64,000 bases of DNA, from contig NZ_CP087590.1 of NCBI RefSeq assembly GCF_015594925.2, forward strand, positions 2,728,001-2,792,000. Direction: 5' to 3'. Below, one piece after another: positions 33,219-42,553 of the stretch. Position 1 is the stretch's first letter, and each line of letters opens with the position of its first letter. The notes beneath the pieces were generated by a model. That model searched no databases. It saw only the letters and a program-made list of their open reading frames with translations, and was not told where the DNA came from. Both the position numbers and the translations under genes were made by a program. Source of the DNA: Vibrio sp. VB16. GTDB lineage: Bacteria > Pseudomonadota > Gammaproteobacteria > Enterobacterales > Vibrionaceae.

Positions 33219-34211
33219 ATGTCGCAAAATATATCTCAAGATCCGCAAGGCAAACGCTTAAATAAATTTATCAGTGAGACGGGTTTTTGCTCCCGTAGAG
33301 AAGCGGATAGGCTCATTGATAGTGGCCGAGTCACCATTAACGGTATCGTCCCAGAAATGGGGACCAAAGTACTAGCGGATGACGTCGTACTCGTCGATGA
33401 CAAGCCACTAAATCGAAAGCAAAAAGCCATCTATATCGCGTTGAATAAACCAACAGGTATCACCTGTACGACAGAAAGGGATATCCCTGGTAATATCGTC
33501 GATTTCATTGGTTTAAAGCAGCGAATATTCCCAATTGGTCGTTTAGATAAACCTTCCGATGGACTGATATTTTTGACAAATGATGGCGACATCGTCAACA
33601 AAATATTGCGTGCTGGCAATAACCACGAGAAAGAATATGTGGTTCGCGTAGACAAACCCATTAACAAAGCTTTTCTTGAGAAAATGTCTTCAGGAGTGGC
33701 CATTCTTGACACGGTCACTCTCCCTTGTGAAGTTACCGAAGAAACCAAGTACTCGTTTCGCATCGTACTGACCCAAGGGTTAAACCGTCAAATTCGCCGT
33801 ATGTGTGAGGCATTAGGTTATGAAGTATTTAAGCTTCGTCGCGTGCGTATTATGAATATCACTATCGACGGTATTCCAAACGGAAAATGGCGTTATTTAA
33901 CAGACGCTGAAGTTGCTGAAATACTAAGAATGAGTGGTGATTCAAGTAATACTGAAGAAGCATCGAAAGTGAATGCGGATGGAGGGCGAATCAGACGAGC
34001 GACGGACGCAAAACTATTTGATAGTCGAGAAGAGAATCAACCTTCTCGCGCAAGAAGAAATCAAAAACCAAGAACTTTTTCAGGTAACAATGCCGATGAA
34101 TTTCGTCATTCTCCAAGAAAAAGAAATTCCGATTCGTACTCTAACGCCGACAGCAGACGGGATAGCAAGCCAACAAAACGAGTCGAAGGTACGCTTTCTC
34201 TAAAAAAATAG
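33219..34211 (+). CDS. rluF: 23S rRNA pseudouridine synthase RluF
   Basis: This 330-residue protein has an S4 RNA-binding domain (about 14-60, KFISETGFCSRREADRLI) and a RsuA-type catalytic domain with the active aspartate in IGRLDKPSDGLIFLTNDG. The remaining segment GLNRQIRRMCEALGYEV is typical of RluF/RluE/RsuA. The size and C-terminal basic, disordered tail (about 90 residues rich in Arg, Ser and Asn) match RluF, which modifies U2604 of 23S rRNA. The related RluB cannot be wholly excluded. Confidence 0.88.
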   Translation: MSQNISQDPQGKRLNKFISETGFCSRREADRLIDSGRVTINGIVPEMGTKVLADDVVLVDDKPLNRKQKAIYIALNKPTGITCTTERDIPGNIVDFIGLKQRIFPIGRLDKPSDGLIFLTNDGDIVNKILRAGNNHEKEYVVRVDKPINKAFLEKMSSGVAILDTVTLPCEVTEETKYSFRIVLTQGLNRQIRRMCEALGYEVFKLRRVRIMNITIDGIPNGKWRYLTDAEVAEILRMSGDSSNTEEASKVNADGGRIRRATDAKLFDSREENQPSRARRNQKPRTFSGNNADEFRHSPRKRNSDSYSNADSRRDSKPTKRVEGTLSLKK

Positions 34212-34234
34212 ACCCACAGATAAATAATATTAAC

Positions 34235-34278
34235 GACCATCATCTGCTCAATCAATTAGGTGATGGTCTCTCTATTTT
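34235..34278 (+). terminator. Terminator after rluF
   Basis: GACCATCA ... TGATGGTC with an 18-nt loop is followed by TCTCTATTTTTT, directly before the convergent ybaK stop. Confidence 0.7.
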
Positions 34279-34752
34279 TTATGCCGTTAACTCGGCAAAC
34301 AATCCGTTCGTTAGTTGCAACAGGTGATCTGGCGACACCTCCAAATCAAGTCCCCGCTTCCCAGCAGACACATAAATAGCCTCCTGCCCTTGAGCAGTAA
34401 TATCTAAACAAGTCGGTAATCTTTTCTTCTGGCCTAATGGGCTGATACCACCGACAACGTATCCAGATATTTTCTGAGCGATAGTGGGGTCAGCCATCTC
34501 CGCCTTTTTGGCTTTCATCGCTTTAGCTGCCTGTTTAAGATTAAGCTTACTCTCCACCGGAATGATAGCTACAGCAAGGTTTCTCTGCTCGCCGTTGATA
34601 CAGAACATCAAGGTCTTAAATACCTTATTAGGGTCTACCCCAAGCACCTCGGCCGCCTCTAAGCCGTAGCTTACATGCTTGGGGTCATGCTTATATTGAT
34701 GAACCGTATGTGGTATTTTTTTCTTCTTTAGAAGGTCGATAGCTGGTGTCAT
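34279..34752 (-). CDS. ybaK: Cys-tRNA(Pro)/Cys-tRNA(Cys) deacylase YbaK
   Basis: This 157-residue protein of the YbaK/ProX family hydrolyses cysteine mischarged on tRNA-Pro. Typical segments are KVFKTLMFCINGEQ, VAIIPVESKLNLKQAAKAM and VVGGISPLGQKKRLPT, with the conserved lysine in PNKVFKT and the GGISP loop. It is a single gene with its start near the MITE-like element. Confidence 0.92.
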   Translation of the reverse strand: MTPAIDLLKKKKIPHTVHQYKHDPKHVSYGLEAAEVLGVDPNKVFKTLMFCINGEQRNLAVAIIPVESKLNLKQAAKAMKAKKAEMADPTIAQKISGYVVGGISPLGQKKRLPTCLDITAQGQEAIYVSAGKRGLDLEVSPDHLLQLTNGLFAELTA

Positions 34753-34780
34753 ACTTTACTCAACGATTTTGTTTCAAGTA

Positions 34781-34937
34781 ATACCAATCTGGAAAATCAA
34801 CTGATCAGCAATATGGTGATCATGGAGCCAACATCAATGGGCAGGAAGGCCCACTACTATGCGCACAAGGGTGTCGGTGTCTTGAACGTTCGACTGAATG
34901 ACATTCATGTTGATCACACACTAACTTAGCTTGGTAT
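34781..34937. repeat. MITE-like element with imperfect terminal inverted repeats
   Basis: The ends ATACCAA-N15-GATCA (34781-34807) and, on the opposite strand, ATACCAA-N15-GATCA (34937 inwards) match in sequence and spacing. The 157-bp interval has no ORF. ATACCAA-type ends occur in short dispersed palindromic elements of marine gamma-proteobacteria. Only one copy is in the window. Confidence 0.55.
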
Positions 34938-34958
34938 AATTCACTCGTAATAAATAAA

Positions 34959-34984
34959 AAAGGCGATGCATTAGCATCGCCTTT
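34959..34984 (-). terminator. Terminator of nutA
   Basis: AAAGGCGATGC-ATTA-GCATCGCCTTT is followed on the minus strand by a run of T. It is 38 bases beyond the nutA stop. Confidence 0.92.
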
Positions 34985-35022
34985 ATCTTCAACGTTCCTT
35001 AGAGGATCGTCAAGTTAATCCC

Positions 35023-36678
35023 TTATTTGTAAACCATCTCGCCTTTTGGCTCGAATTTGCTTACATCTATCGGTGTGTTTGACTCTAGGTATGCTTTCAA
35101 TACTTCTGCATCAACAAAGCCAGTATTAACGTGGCCGGCGTGACCTGTCAACTTAGGATAGCCATCACCACCAGCAGCATTAAAGCTTGGCACGGTGAAA
35201 CGATATGTCTTGTTCATATCAAGTGGCATACCGCCAATCTTAACATCACTCACTTTACCGTTTTCTACTGTCATTGAAATACCAGCGAACTGAGCATAAG
35301 CACCAGAATCAACCGGTTTCGTCGCGACAACGTTCAAGTAGTCTAGTACTTCACTACCCTTCATGTCGTTGTATGTAATTACGTTTGCGAATGGTTGAAC
35401 GGTCAACACATCTTTATACGTAATGTCGCCAGCTTCAATTGAAGCACGTACACCACCAGAGTTCATCACACCGAAATCTGCTTTAGCGCGTTCCATATGT
35501 GCAGTAGCAATCAAGCGACCAAGGTTAGTTTGTTGGAAACGAACGATATTTCGCTCACCAACTAGGTTCGCATTAGATTCAGCAACCTTAATGTTCAACT
35601 GTTCCTGACCTTGCTCTTGGTATGGTTTCAAGAATGCGACCATTTCCGCGTCTTGAGCGATTTCATCTTGAATGAATACGCGCGTTTTCTTGCCATCAAC
35701 CTTGATTTTTTTCTTAAGGTTTACAGGAATAAGGTCATAGCTCACCATTTCCAGTTCACCATTACGGAATTCGTAGTCAGCACGACCTACATATTTACCC
35801 CATTCATGAGCCTGAACTATCCAGGTACCATTTTGATTATCTGGTTGGCACTCAGCACCCGGCTTGAAGGAGCCATTCATCACGTTAGGACCTTCCATAC
35901 AGACAGGTTCTTGAGAGTGACCACCAACGATCATATCTAGCGAGCCTTCGTCTAAATAACGAGCAAGCGCAACATCACCTGGTGCATTCACACCACGATT
36001 ACCATTTTCATAGTGACCCATATGCGTCACAGCAAAAATCAGATCTGGTTTTTCGCTTTCATTAATTTCAGCGATCAGCTTCTTCGCTTCTTCTTTCGGG
36101 TCACGAAATTCTAATCCAGCAATAAATTCTGGATTACCAATCTTCATCGTATCTTCAGTAGTTAAACCGATGACAGCAATTTTGATGCCTTGCTTTTCAA
36201 ACATTTCATAGGCTTGATATTTACGTTCGCCTGTTGTTTTGTCATAGATGTTTGCAGACAACATAGGGAAACCACCCCATGCGATTTGCTGATCTAGCAC
36301 TGAAAGCGCGTTATCAAATTCATGGTTACCTAACGCCATTGCGTCATAACCAAGCTTGTTCATCCCTTTAAAATCAGGTTCAGCGTCTTGCAGATCTGAT
36401 TCAGGAACACCGGTGTTAATATCACCGCCAGAAAGCAGTAGCACACTGCCACCTTCAGCAGCCACTTCAGCACGTAATTCATCGATTAGCGTTTTACGCG
36501 CTGCCATACCGTACTCACCATATTTATTTGACCAGAAACGGCCATGGTGATCATTGGTATGCAAAACCGTTAGCTTATAAGTTTGGTCTTCTTCCCATGC
36601 AGGTCCCGTCGCGCAACCAGCCAATGTTGCTAATATTGCTGCACCTAGCACAGTTTTAAGTATCAAGCGTTCCTTCAT
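35023..36678 (-). CDS. nutA: 5'-nucleotidase lipoprotein (NutA/UshA family)
   Basis: This 551-residue exported lipoprotein has a signal peptide with lipobox TLAGC (Cys22). The N-terminal metallophosphatase domain has LTVLHTNDHHGRFW, LLLSGGDINTG, ALGNHEFDN and VGGHSQEPVC. The C-terminal 5'-nucleotidase domain has MNSGGVRASIEAGDI and FNAAGGDGYPKL. It dephosphorylates extracellular nucleotides to nucleosides for uptake. Vibrio NutA is the well-known lipoprotein form. E. coli UshA is periplasmic and lacks the lipobox. It is monocistronic, with a possible CRP-like site upstream. Confidence 0.93.
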   Translation of the reverse strand: MKERLILKTVLGAAILATLAGCATGPAWEEDQTYKLTVLHTNDHHGRFWSNKYGEYGMAARKTLIDELRAEVAAEGGSVLLLSGGDINTGVPESDLQDAEPDFKGMNKLGYDAMALGNHEFDNALSVLDQQIAWGGFPMLSANIYDKTTGERKYQAYEMFEKQGIKIAVIGLTTEDTMKIGNPEFIAGLEFRDPKEEAKKLIAEINESEKPDLIFAVTHMGHYENGNRGVNAPGDVALARYLDEGSLDMIVGGHSQEPVCMEGPNVMNGSFKPGAECQPDNQNGTWIVQAHEWGKYVGRADYEFRNGELEMVSYDLIPVNLKKKIKVDGKKTRVFIQDEIAQDAEMVAFLKPYQEQGQEQLNIKVAESNANLVGERNIVRFQQTNLGRLIATAHMERAKADFGVMNSGGVRASIEAGDITYKDVLTVQPFANVITYNDMKGSEVLDYLNVVATKPVDSGAYAQFAGISMTVENGKVSDVKIGGMPLDMNKTYRFTVPSFNAAGGDGYPKLTGHAGHVNTGFVDAEVLKAYLESNTPIDVSKFEPKGEMVYK

Positions 36679-36847
36679 CTTTAGTACCTTTCTATTATTT
36701 TGGATTTTTCACTGCCGTGAAGTTCTCAAATCATGGTTTTTCAAGTGACAACTTGAAGAAGTTTAGATTATTCGAAGAGATCATCTATTATGATTTCATA
36801 TATATGAAATATAGGTCACCTTTATATTACAGTTTTATTTTAATGAA

Positions 36848-36863
36848 AGTGATTTAATACACA
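36848..36863 (-). promoter_or_regulatory. CRP-like site upstream of nutA
   Basis: On the minus strand TGTGT-ATTAAA-TCACT matches TGTGA-N6-TCACA at 8 of 10 positions. It lies about 170 bases upstream of the nutA start. The assignment is by eye only. Confidence 0.4.
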
Positions 36864-36970
36864 TAAAACCAAAAGCCATCACAGGCAATCGGTTACCTAT
36901 GATATTGATCTAGGTTCAGGCTTAGCAAAGTTGAATTCTTTCAGGTTTGTACTTCAATTGATTTTTCCAC

Positions 36971-36996
36971 AAAAAAACCGCCCCAAAAGGCGGTTT
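36971..36996 (-). terminator. Terminator of the kdsA operon
   Basis: AAACCGCC-N6-GGCGGTTT is followed on the minus strand by a T run. Confidence 0.92.
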
Positions 36997-37018
36997 AATT
37001 TTATAGTGCGTCGATGAG

Positions 37019-37870
37019 TTACTTAATATCGATATGTTCAAAGCTCTTAATCATGTCATCAAGTGACTTCATCTGAGCTAAGAAAGGCTCCAATTTATCC
37101 AATGGAAGAGCCGACGGACCGTCACATCTTGCCTTATCAGGGTCAGGATGAGCCTCAATAAACAGACCAGCAATACCCGTTGCTAATCCTGCCTTAGCTA
37201 ACTCGACTGTTTGGTTACGACGTCCACCAGATGCTGCACCAGACGGATCTCGCATCTGCAATGAGTGAGTCACGTCAAAAATAATAGGACTGCCGTTAGA
37301 CACTTTTTTCATGACACCAAAACCAAGCATATCAACCACTAGATTATCATAGCCCATGCAAGAACCTCGCTCACATAGAATGATTTTATCATTCCCACAT
37401 TCTGCAAACTTATCCACAATATTCCCCACTTGATCAGGGCTCATAAATTGAGGTTTCTTGACATTGATAACCGCACCCGTCTTCGCCATCGCTTCAACAA
37501 GATCGGTCTGACGAGCTAAGAATGCAGGTAGCTGAATCACATCAACGACATCGGCAACAATTTGAGCTTGTGCTTCCGTATGGATATCGGTAATGATTTT
37601 CACACCAAAGGTATCTTTGATTTCTTGGAATATCTTCATTCCTTCTTCTAGGCCGGGACCACGATAAGAATGGACAGAGCTGCGATTCGCTTTATCAAAT
37701 GACGCCTTAAATACGTATGGAATACCAAGTTTCTCAGTAACGGTGACATAATGTTCGCAGATTTTCATAGCGAGATCGCGAGATTCAAGAACATTCATCC
37801 CCGCAAATAAGGTAAACGGTTTGTCGTTTGCAACTGGAATATCACCAACATGAACGATTTTTTGTTCCAT
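37019..37870 (-). CDS. kdsA: KDO-8-phosphate synthase KdsA
   Basis: This 283-residue enzyme condenses phosphoenolpyruvate with arabinose-5-phosphate to give KDO-8-P for lipopolysaccharide. Characteristic segments are FKASFDKANRSS, GLEEGMKIFQEIK, ITDIHTE, LPAFLARQTDLV and FDVTHSLQ. The ATG at 37870 (MEQKIVHVGDI) is chosen because E. coli KdsA begins similarly. The upstream ORF extension is lysine-rich and lacks homology. It is the last gene of the hemA-prfA-prmC-sirB2-sirB1-kdsA group, as in enterics. Confidence 0.96.
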   Translation of the reverse strand: MEQKIVHVGDIPVANDKPFTLFAGMNVLESRDLAMKICEHYVTVTEKLGIPYVFKASFDKANRSSVHSYRGPGLEEGMKIFQEIKDTFGVKIITDIHTEAQAQIVADVVDVIQLPAFLARQTDLVEAMAKTGAVINVKKPQFMSPDQVGNIVDKFAECGNDKIILCERGSCMGYDNLVVDMLGFGVMKKVSNGSPIIFDVTHSLQMRDPSGAASGGRRNQTVELAKAGLATGIAGLFIEAHPDPDKARCDGPSALPLDKLEPFLAQMKSLDDMIKSFEHIDIK

Positions 37871-37920
37871 TTTTTTCTCTCTACTTTTAATCAATGGCTT
37901 TAGCTAATTCAACAAATTAA

Positions 37921-38730
37921 CTAGTGAATAGTAACGATATTTGTGTCCAGTGCCCTTAACTGGCTTTTGAGTAGCTCAGCCGCTGGATCTTCTGGGCACT
38001 GATCAATAAAAAATTGATAATCAGTTTTTGCAATTTGATGACAATCAAGCTGTTGATAAATAAAGCCTCTATCGCGAATCTCATAGGGGTCATCGGGAAC
38101 AAAGCTTAATGCCAAATCGGTACACCTAAGTGCCAAAGTATAGCGCTCTTCTCTTAAAAGTGCGCTTTTGGTTACGGCTAACCAACGACCAATAATCGTG
38201 GGATGATCCGCTGTCTTTAGGTGTTCTGCTTTCAATTTAGCTAACGGCCCTTCTTGTCCAATAAGCCAAGCGGTGAGTATCTTCTTGTCTACATACTCAC
38301 CATTATATGGATTGATGTACATTGGCTTTTCATCAGACCATAGCAGCTTAACCAAAAATTGGGTTGGAAACGTCACACCTTCAACAGGAAAGCCTAACTT
38401 GCCTGCAAAATAAAGAAACAGAGCGCCCAGACTCACAGGGATACCCATTCTGCGCCTCAGTACTGTATCCATAAATACATTCTCTGAGCTGAAGTAGGCT
38501 TCACTGTCGCCTTTAAACCCTAGGTCGCAGTAGAAGTAGCGTATGAAAGAGTCAAACTTCTGTTTTTCGTCTGTCTCATTAACTAACGCCAGCTCTATCT
38601 CACTCAATAGTTTCGCAAGTTCTGCCTCAGCCCACGCAACGTCTGTATCGGAGTTAATCGAATGATTGAGCGCTAATGCTCCTTCTACGATCGCCATCCC
38701 ATCTAAATCTTCATCGAACAATTTAAACAT
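37921..38730 (-). CDS. sirB1: SirB1 family protein (transglutaminase-like with TPR-like tail)
   Basis: This 269-residue cytosolic protein has a SirB1 N-terminal domain with a transglutaminase-like core (VLRRRMGIPVSLGALFLYFA, FPTQFLVKLL and YINPYNGEYVDK) and a C-terminal helical, TPR-like part (LALRCTDLALSFVPDDPYEI, RDRGFIYQQL). The family neighbour is E. coli YchA. Its role is unknown, although the locus is conserved between prmC and kdsA. Confidence 0.88.
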   Translation of the reverse strand: MFKLFDEDLDGMAIVEGALALNHSINSDTDVAWAEAELAKLLSEIELALVNETDEKQKFDSFIRYFYCDLGFKGDSEAYFSSENVFMDTVLRRRMGIPVSLGALFLYFAGKLGFPVEGVTFPTQFLVKLLWSDEKPMYINPYNGEYVDKKILTAWLIGQEGPLAKLKAEHLKTADHPTIIGRWLAVTKSALLREERYTLALRCTDLALSFVPDDPYEIRDRGFIYQQLDCHQIAKTDYQFFIDQCPEDPAAELLKSQLRALDTNIVTIH

Positions 38731-38733
38731 GGT

Positions 38734-39117
38734 TTACCCTATTAATGCTGGTACTTTAGTTATTGCGATCTTACCCGCCATTACTAACCAGCCTAACGCG
38801 CCAAAGAATGCGAAGGTTCTAAGTAGTCGATTTTTAGCGACTTTAAGAGTAAAGAAACCTAATGCGAAATAGGCCAATATACAGGTCACTTTTTCCGTAA
38901 ACCATTCATTGCCTGGTGTAAAAGGTATAAACCCGAGGCTGAAAATTAGCCCTATACCGGAGAGGATTAATATCGTATCGATAACATGTGGTGATATTTT
39001 TAGAAACTTCTTTTCAATCATCGGGGAGTTCGCCATCATCAATGCGTAGCGAATGGATAATAAAATCGCACTAAGTACGATAGACAGCATGTGGATGTTT
39101 TTTAAAGCAAAATACAC
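38734..39117 (-). CDS. sirB2: SirB2 family inner-membrane protein
   Basis: This 127-residue protein has four predicted membrane helices (NIHMLSIVLSAILLSIRYAL, VIDTILILSGIGLIFSLGF, ILAYFALGFFTLKVA and FFGALGWLVMAGKIAI). It matches the SirB2/YchQ family. It lies 3 bases before sirB1 and 12 bases after prmC. Function is unknown. Confidence 0.88.
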   Translation of the reverse strand: MYFALKNIHMLSIVLSAILLSIRYALMMANSPMIEKKFLKISPHVIDTILILSGIGLIFSLGFIPFTPGNEWFTEKVTCILAYFALGFFTLKVAKNRLLRTFAFFGALGWLVMAGKIAITKVPALIG

Positions 39118-39129
39118 TGTAATTTCTCT

Positions 39130-40011
39130 TTATTCTAATGGAGTTGACTCACATCGGCCATAGGTAACTCTGTCGTTCCCAGCGTAATCTTGCTCGGTTG
39201 ACACGTCGCTATAGCCCAAAGTTAACAATAATTCTCGCACGGCTTCACCTTGTTCAAAACCGTGTTCAAACAGCAACCAGCCTTTCGGCTTTAGGTGACG
39301 AACAGCCTGTGTTGCAATCATACGTATATCTAACAAGCCTTTCTCTTCGGCGACAAGAGCACTTTTTGGTTCGAACCTAACATCACCAGAGGTAAGGTGA
39401 GGATCATCTTTATCAATATATGGTGGATTGGAAACAATCAGATCAAATTTAGTTCCAATGTAGTTACGATTTGTTTCTAGCGGTTCAAACCAGCTGCCTT
39501 GCAAAAACGTAACATTATTTATACCGAGGTTTGTTGCATTTTTCTCCGCCAATTCTTTAGCTTCGGTACGAATGTCTATGCCAGTAACGGCATGCTGTGG
39601 ACACTCAGATGCCATCGCAAGAGCGATAGCGCCGGTCCCCGATCCCAAATCCAATAGCTGACAAGGTTCTGTGGGCACTTTTTCCAGTGCAATCTCAACA
39701 AGACGTTCCGTATCAGGTCTAGGGATCAATGTTGAAGGAGAAACCATCAACGACAATGACCAAAATTCACGTTCACCGGTTATGTAAGCAATAGGTTCGC
39801 CTTCAATTCGTCTTTTTATCAACGCTCTGAACTGGCTTTGTTGTTCGTTTGTCAGTACTTTTTCAGGCCACGTTAAAAGGTAACTGCGTGGTTTTCCTAG
39901 TACATGGCAAAGCAACACTGCAGCATCCAAAGATGGCGACGCGCTTCCGCTTTCACCCAGCAAAGTGGTTGTCGCCCTCAACGTCGCCTCAACAGTCGGT
40001 GTCATATCCAT
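39130..40011 (-). CDS. prmC: Release factor glutamine methyltransferase PrmC
   Basis: This 293-residue enzyme N5-methylates the GGQ glutamine of RF1 and RF2. Motif I is LLDLGSGTGAIALAMA and the catalytic NPPY motif is in IVSNPPYIDKDD. A helical N-terminal domain binds the release factor. It lies 18 bases after prfA, its substrate gene. Confidence 0.95.
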   Translation of the reverse strand: MDMTPTVEATLRATTTLLGESGSASPSLDAAVLLCHVLGKPRSYLLTWPEKVLTNEQQSQFRALIKRRIEGEPIAYITGEREFWSLSLMVSPSTLIPRPDTERLVEIALEKVPTEPCQLLDLGSGTGAIALAMASECPQHAVTGIDIRTEAKELAEKNATNLGINNVTFLQGSWFEPLETNRNYIGTKFDLIVSNPPYIDKDDPHLTSGDVRFEPKSALVAEEKGLLDIRMIATQAVRHLKPKGWLLFEHGFEQGEAVRELLLTLGYSDVSTEQDYAGNDRVTYGRCESTPLE

Positions 40012-40029
40012 ATATAATGCGATTCTGGA

Positions 40030-41118
40030 TTAATTCAGGTCTGCAAGCGCGGCAAGTTGATCTGCTTGATATTCTAATATCACTGGATCAATAAGGCTTT
40101 GAAGATCGCCTTCCATCACTTCTGACAAACGGTACAATGTAAGGTTGATTCGATGGTCTGATACTCGGCCCTGCGGATAGTTGTAAGTTCGAACACGGTC
40201 ACTTCTGTCGCCAGAACCCAATAGATTACGTCGAGTATCCGAAACGACTTCAGCGCGTCTAGCTTCTTCAGCCTTAATAATTCTTGCAGCAAGAACCGAC
40301 ATCGCTTTCGCCTTGTTTTTATGCTGAGAACGTTCATCCTGACATTCCACTACAGTACCCGTCGGTAAGTGGGTAATTCGTATAGCAGAATCGGTGGTGT
40401 TCACGTGCTGACCACCAGCACCAGACGATCTGAATGTGTCTATTTTCAAGTCAGACGATTTAATTTCTGGTAGATCCGCTTCTGGTATTTCTGCCATGAC
40501 AGCCAAGGTACAAGCAGAGGTATGTACACGCCCTTGCGATTCCGTCGCAGGAACACGTTGCACTCGGTGGCCACCTGATTCAAATTTTAGTACGCCATAA
40601 GCACCGTCGCCAATCACTTTAGCGATCATCTCTTTGTAACCACCTTGTTCAGATTCATTCGAGCTCATTACCTCGATTCGCCAACCTTTCTTCTCAGCAA
40701 AACGGCTATACATACGGAAAAGGTGACCGGCGAATATACCCGCTTCATCTCCACCGGCGCCTGCTCGAATCTCTAAGAAACAGTTACGCTCATCGTTTGG
40801 ATCTTTTGGTATCAGTAGAATCTGTAGATCATCCGCCAGTTTTTCGATAGTGGCTTTAGATTCCTTTATCTCTTCTTGCGCCATTTCGCGCATTTCTGCA
40901 TCGTCTTCCGTCGCCATTTCCTCAGCAGCGTCGAGATCGTCTTGAGCTTGCTGGTACGCTTGGAAGCACATCGTCACTTCTTCTAATTGAGAATACTCTC
41001 TAGACAGTGCACGGAATCTGTTTTGGTCACCAATAACGTCAGGATCACCAAGTAAATGCTGAACCTCTTCGTAACGCTCTACTAGAGTTTCAAGCTTAGT
41101 CAAAATGGATTGTTTCAT
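40030..41118 (-). CDS. prfA: Peptide chain release factor 1
   Basis: This 362-residue RF1 reads UAA and UAG. The GGQ motif is at 235-237 (SSGAGGQHVNTTDSA), and the codon-recognition PxT-type motif lies in RVPATESQGRVHTSAC. Domain order is normal. It is preceded by hemA with an 8-base gap and forms the usual hemA-prfA-prmC operon. Confidence 0.97.
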   Translation of the reverse strand: MKQSILTKLETLVERYEEVQHLLGDPDVIGDQNRFRALSREYSQLEEVTMCFQAYQQAQDDLDAAEEMATEDDAEMREMAQEEIKESKATIEKLADDLQILLIPKDPNDERNCFLEIRAGAGGDEAGIFAGHLFRMYSRFAEKKGWRIEVMSSNESEQGGYKEMIAKVIGDGAYGVLKFESGGHRVQRVPATESQGRVHTSACTLAVMAEIPEADLPEIKSSDLKIDTFRSSGAGGQHVNTTDSAIRITHLPTGTVVECQDERSQHKNKAKAMSVLAARIIKAEEARRAEVVSDTRRNLLGSGDRSDRVRTYNYPQGRVSDHRINLTLYRLSEVMEGDLQSLIDPVILEYQADQLAALADLN

Positions 41119-41126
41119 AATCTTCT

Positions 41127-42392
41127 TTAATTTTGTTGTAGGTCGTCTAGACCTATACTCTGTCTAATTACAGAGAGTTTATCTGGGTCACCTTGCTCCG
41201 CTGCACTTTGCAGGGCGCGAGTAGGAGCGTGGATCAATCTGTTGGTCAGTTTATTGCTTAGTTCTAGCAACACCTTTTCGGGGTCACCACCAGCCTCGAG
41301 TGCCTGTAGGCTTTTCGCGATAAGTTCTTCTCTAATCGCATTGGCTGACGTTCGAAATTCTCGGATACTATCAACAGCGTGTAATGATCGTAACCAAGTC
41401 ATAAATGCAGCGCTCTCTTCGGAAACAATCGCCTCAGCTTGAATCGCTTCAACTTTGCGCTGCTCCATATTCTGCTGAACAATAGACTGTAAATCGTCGA
41501 CAGTATAAAGATAAATATCGTCTAAGTCGCCAACTTGCTGTTCTACATCTCTCGGTACGGCTATATCTACGATTAGAATGGGTTGACGCTTACGTTTTTT
41601 CAACGCCGTTTCCACCATACCTTTACCGATAATAGGTAAAGGACTGGCTGTAGAGCTTATAACGATATCGGCTCTATATAGGTGTTCCGGTATTTCTTCG
41701 AGGCTTATCACCTGAGCATCAAACTGTTTTGCTAAGCCTAGTGCGCGTTCACGGGTACGATTAGCAACAATGATATGTTTGCATCCATTATCGGAAAGGT
41801 GTTTGGCGACAAGTTCTATTGTCTCGCCGGCACCCACTAATAAGACTGTCGATTCTGAAAGTGATTCAAATATGTGCTTCGCAAGTGTGCAGGCTGCATA
41901 AGCAACCGAAACAGCGCTCCCGCCGATTTCAGTTTCTGTGCGAACTTTTTTTGCTACTGAAAATGTTTTTTGGAACAATTTTTCCATTGTGCCGTCGACA
42001 GACTTAAGCTCTCTAGCACTTGAGTAGGCTTGCTTAACTTGCCCCAAGATTTGAGGTTCACCCAATACAAGCGAGTCGAGTCCACACGAAACACGCATCA
42101 AGTGCTTAATCGCCGCTTGTTCTTCATGTATATATAAGCTTGACTTAAGTTCTTCAGGTTGAATCTGATGAAACTCTGTCATCCAGTCAATTACTTGATT
42201 CTTACTTGCTTGTTTTACATCAAAATAGATCTCTGTTCGATTACAAGTGGAGACAATAACACCACTTTTTATATTTGAATCTGCTCCAAGTTGCTTATGC
42301 GCCTCTGTCAACTTCTCAGGGGAAAAAGCAACCTTTTCTCGCAATTCAACCGACGCTGTATTGTGATTGATACCAATAACAAGCAAGGACAT
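41127..42392 (-). CDS. hemA: Glutamyl-tRNA reductase HemA
   Basis: This 421-residue enzyme reduces glutamyl-tRNA to glutamate-1-semialdehyde, the first step of tetrapyrrole synthesis. The catalytic cysteine C50 is in VIVSTCNRTEIY. The NADPH domain has VLLVGAGETIELVAKHL and the C-terminal dimerisation helix is present. It is the first gene of its operon and divergent from lolB. Confidence 0.97.
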   Translation of the reverse strand: MSLLVIGINHNTASVELREKVAFSPEKLTEAHKQLGADSNIKSGVIVSTCNRTEIYFDVKQASKNQVIDWMTEFHQIQPEELKSSLYIHEEQAAIKHLMRVSCGLDSLVLGEPQILGQVKQAYSSARELKSVDGTMEKLFQKTFSVAKKVRTETEIGGSAVSVAYAACTLAKHIFESLSESTVLLVGAGETIELVAKHLSDNGCKHIIVANRTRERALGLAKQFDAQVISLEEIPEHLYRADIVISSTASPLPIIGKGMVETALKKRKRQPILIVDIAVPRDVEQQVGDLDDIYLYTVDDLQSIVQQNMEQRKVEAIQAEAIVSEESAAFMTWLRSLHAVDSIREFRTSANAIREELIAKSLQALEAGGDPEKVLLELSNKLTNRLIHAPTRALQSAAEQGDPDKLSVIRQSIGLDDLQQN

Positions 42393-42553
42393 GGAATAAA
42401 AGATCTCGATTTTAATATACGAATTAAGGGGGGAATTTTACTTGATGGGCTTACTTAATGAAAGGGTGATAGAGAGATGTTTTTATGAGTTCGTGATTTA
42501 GATGATATAGTTACCCCTAAAGACTTACTTGATTTGCGTGATTATTGACCAAT

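Larger units (their letters stand above)
36679..37018. other. nutA / kdsA intergenic region
   Basis: These 340 bases upstream of nutA hold a perfect 18-base palindrome (36793-36810, ATTTCATATATATGAAAT), a hairpin TTCAAGT-GACA-ACTTGAA near 36740, a CRP-like site and the kdsA terminator. There is no gene. Confidence 0.6.
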
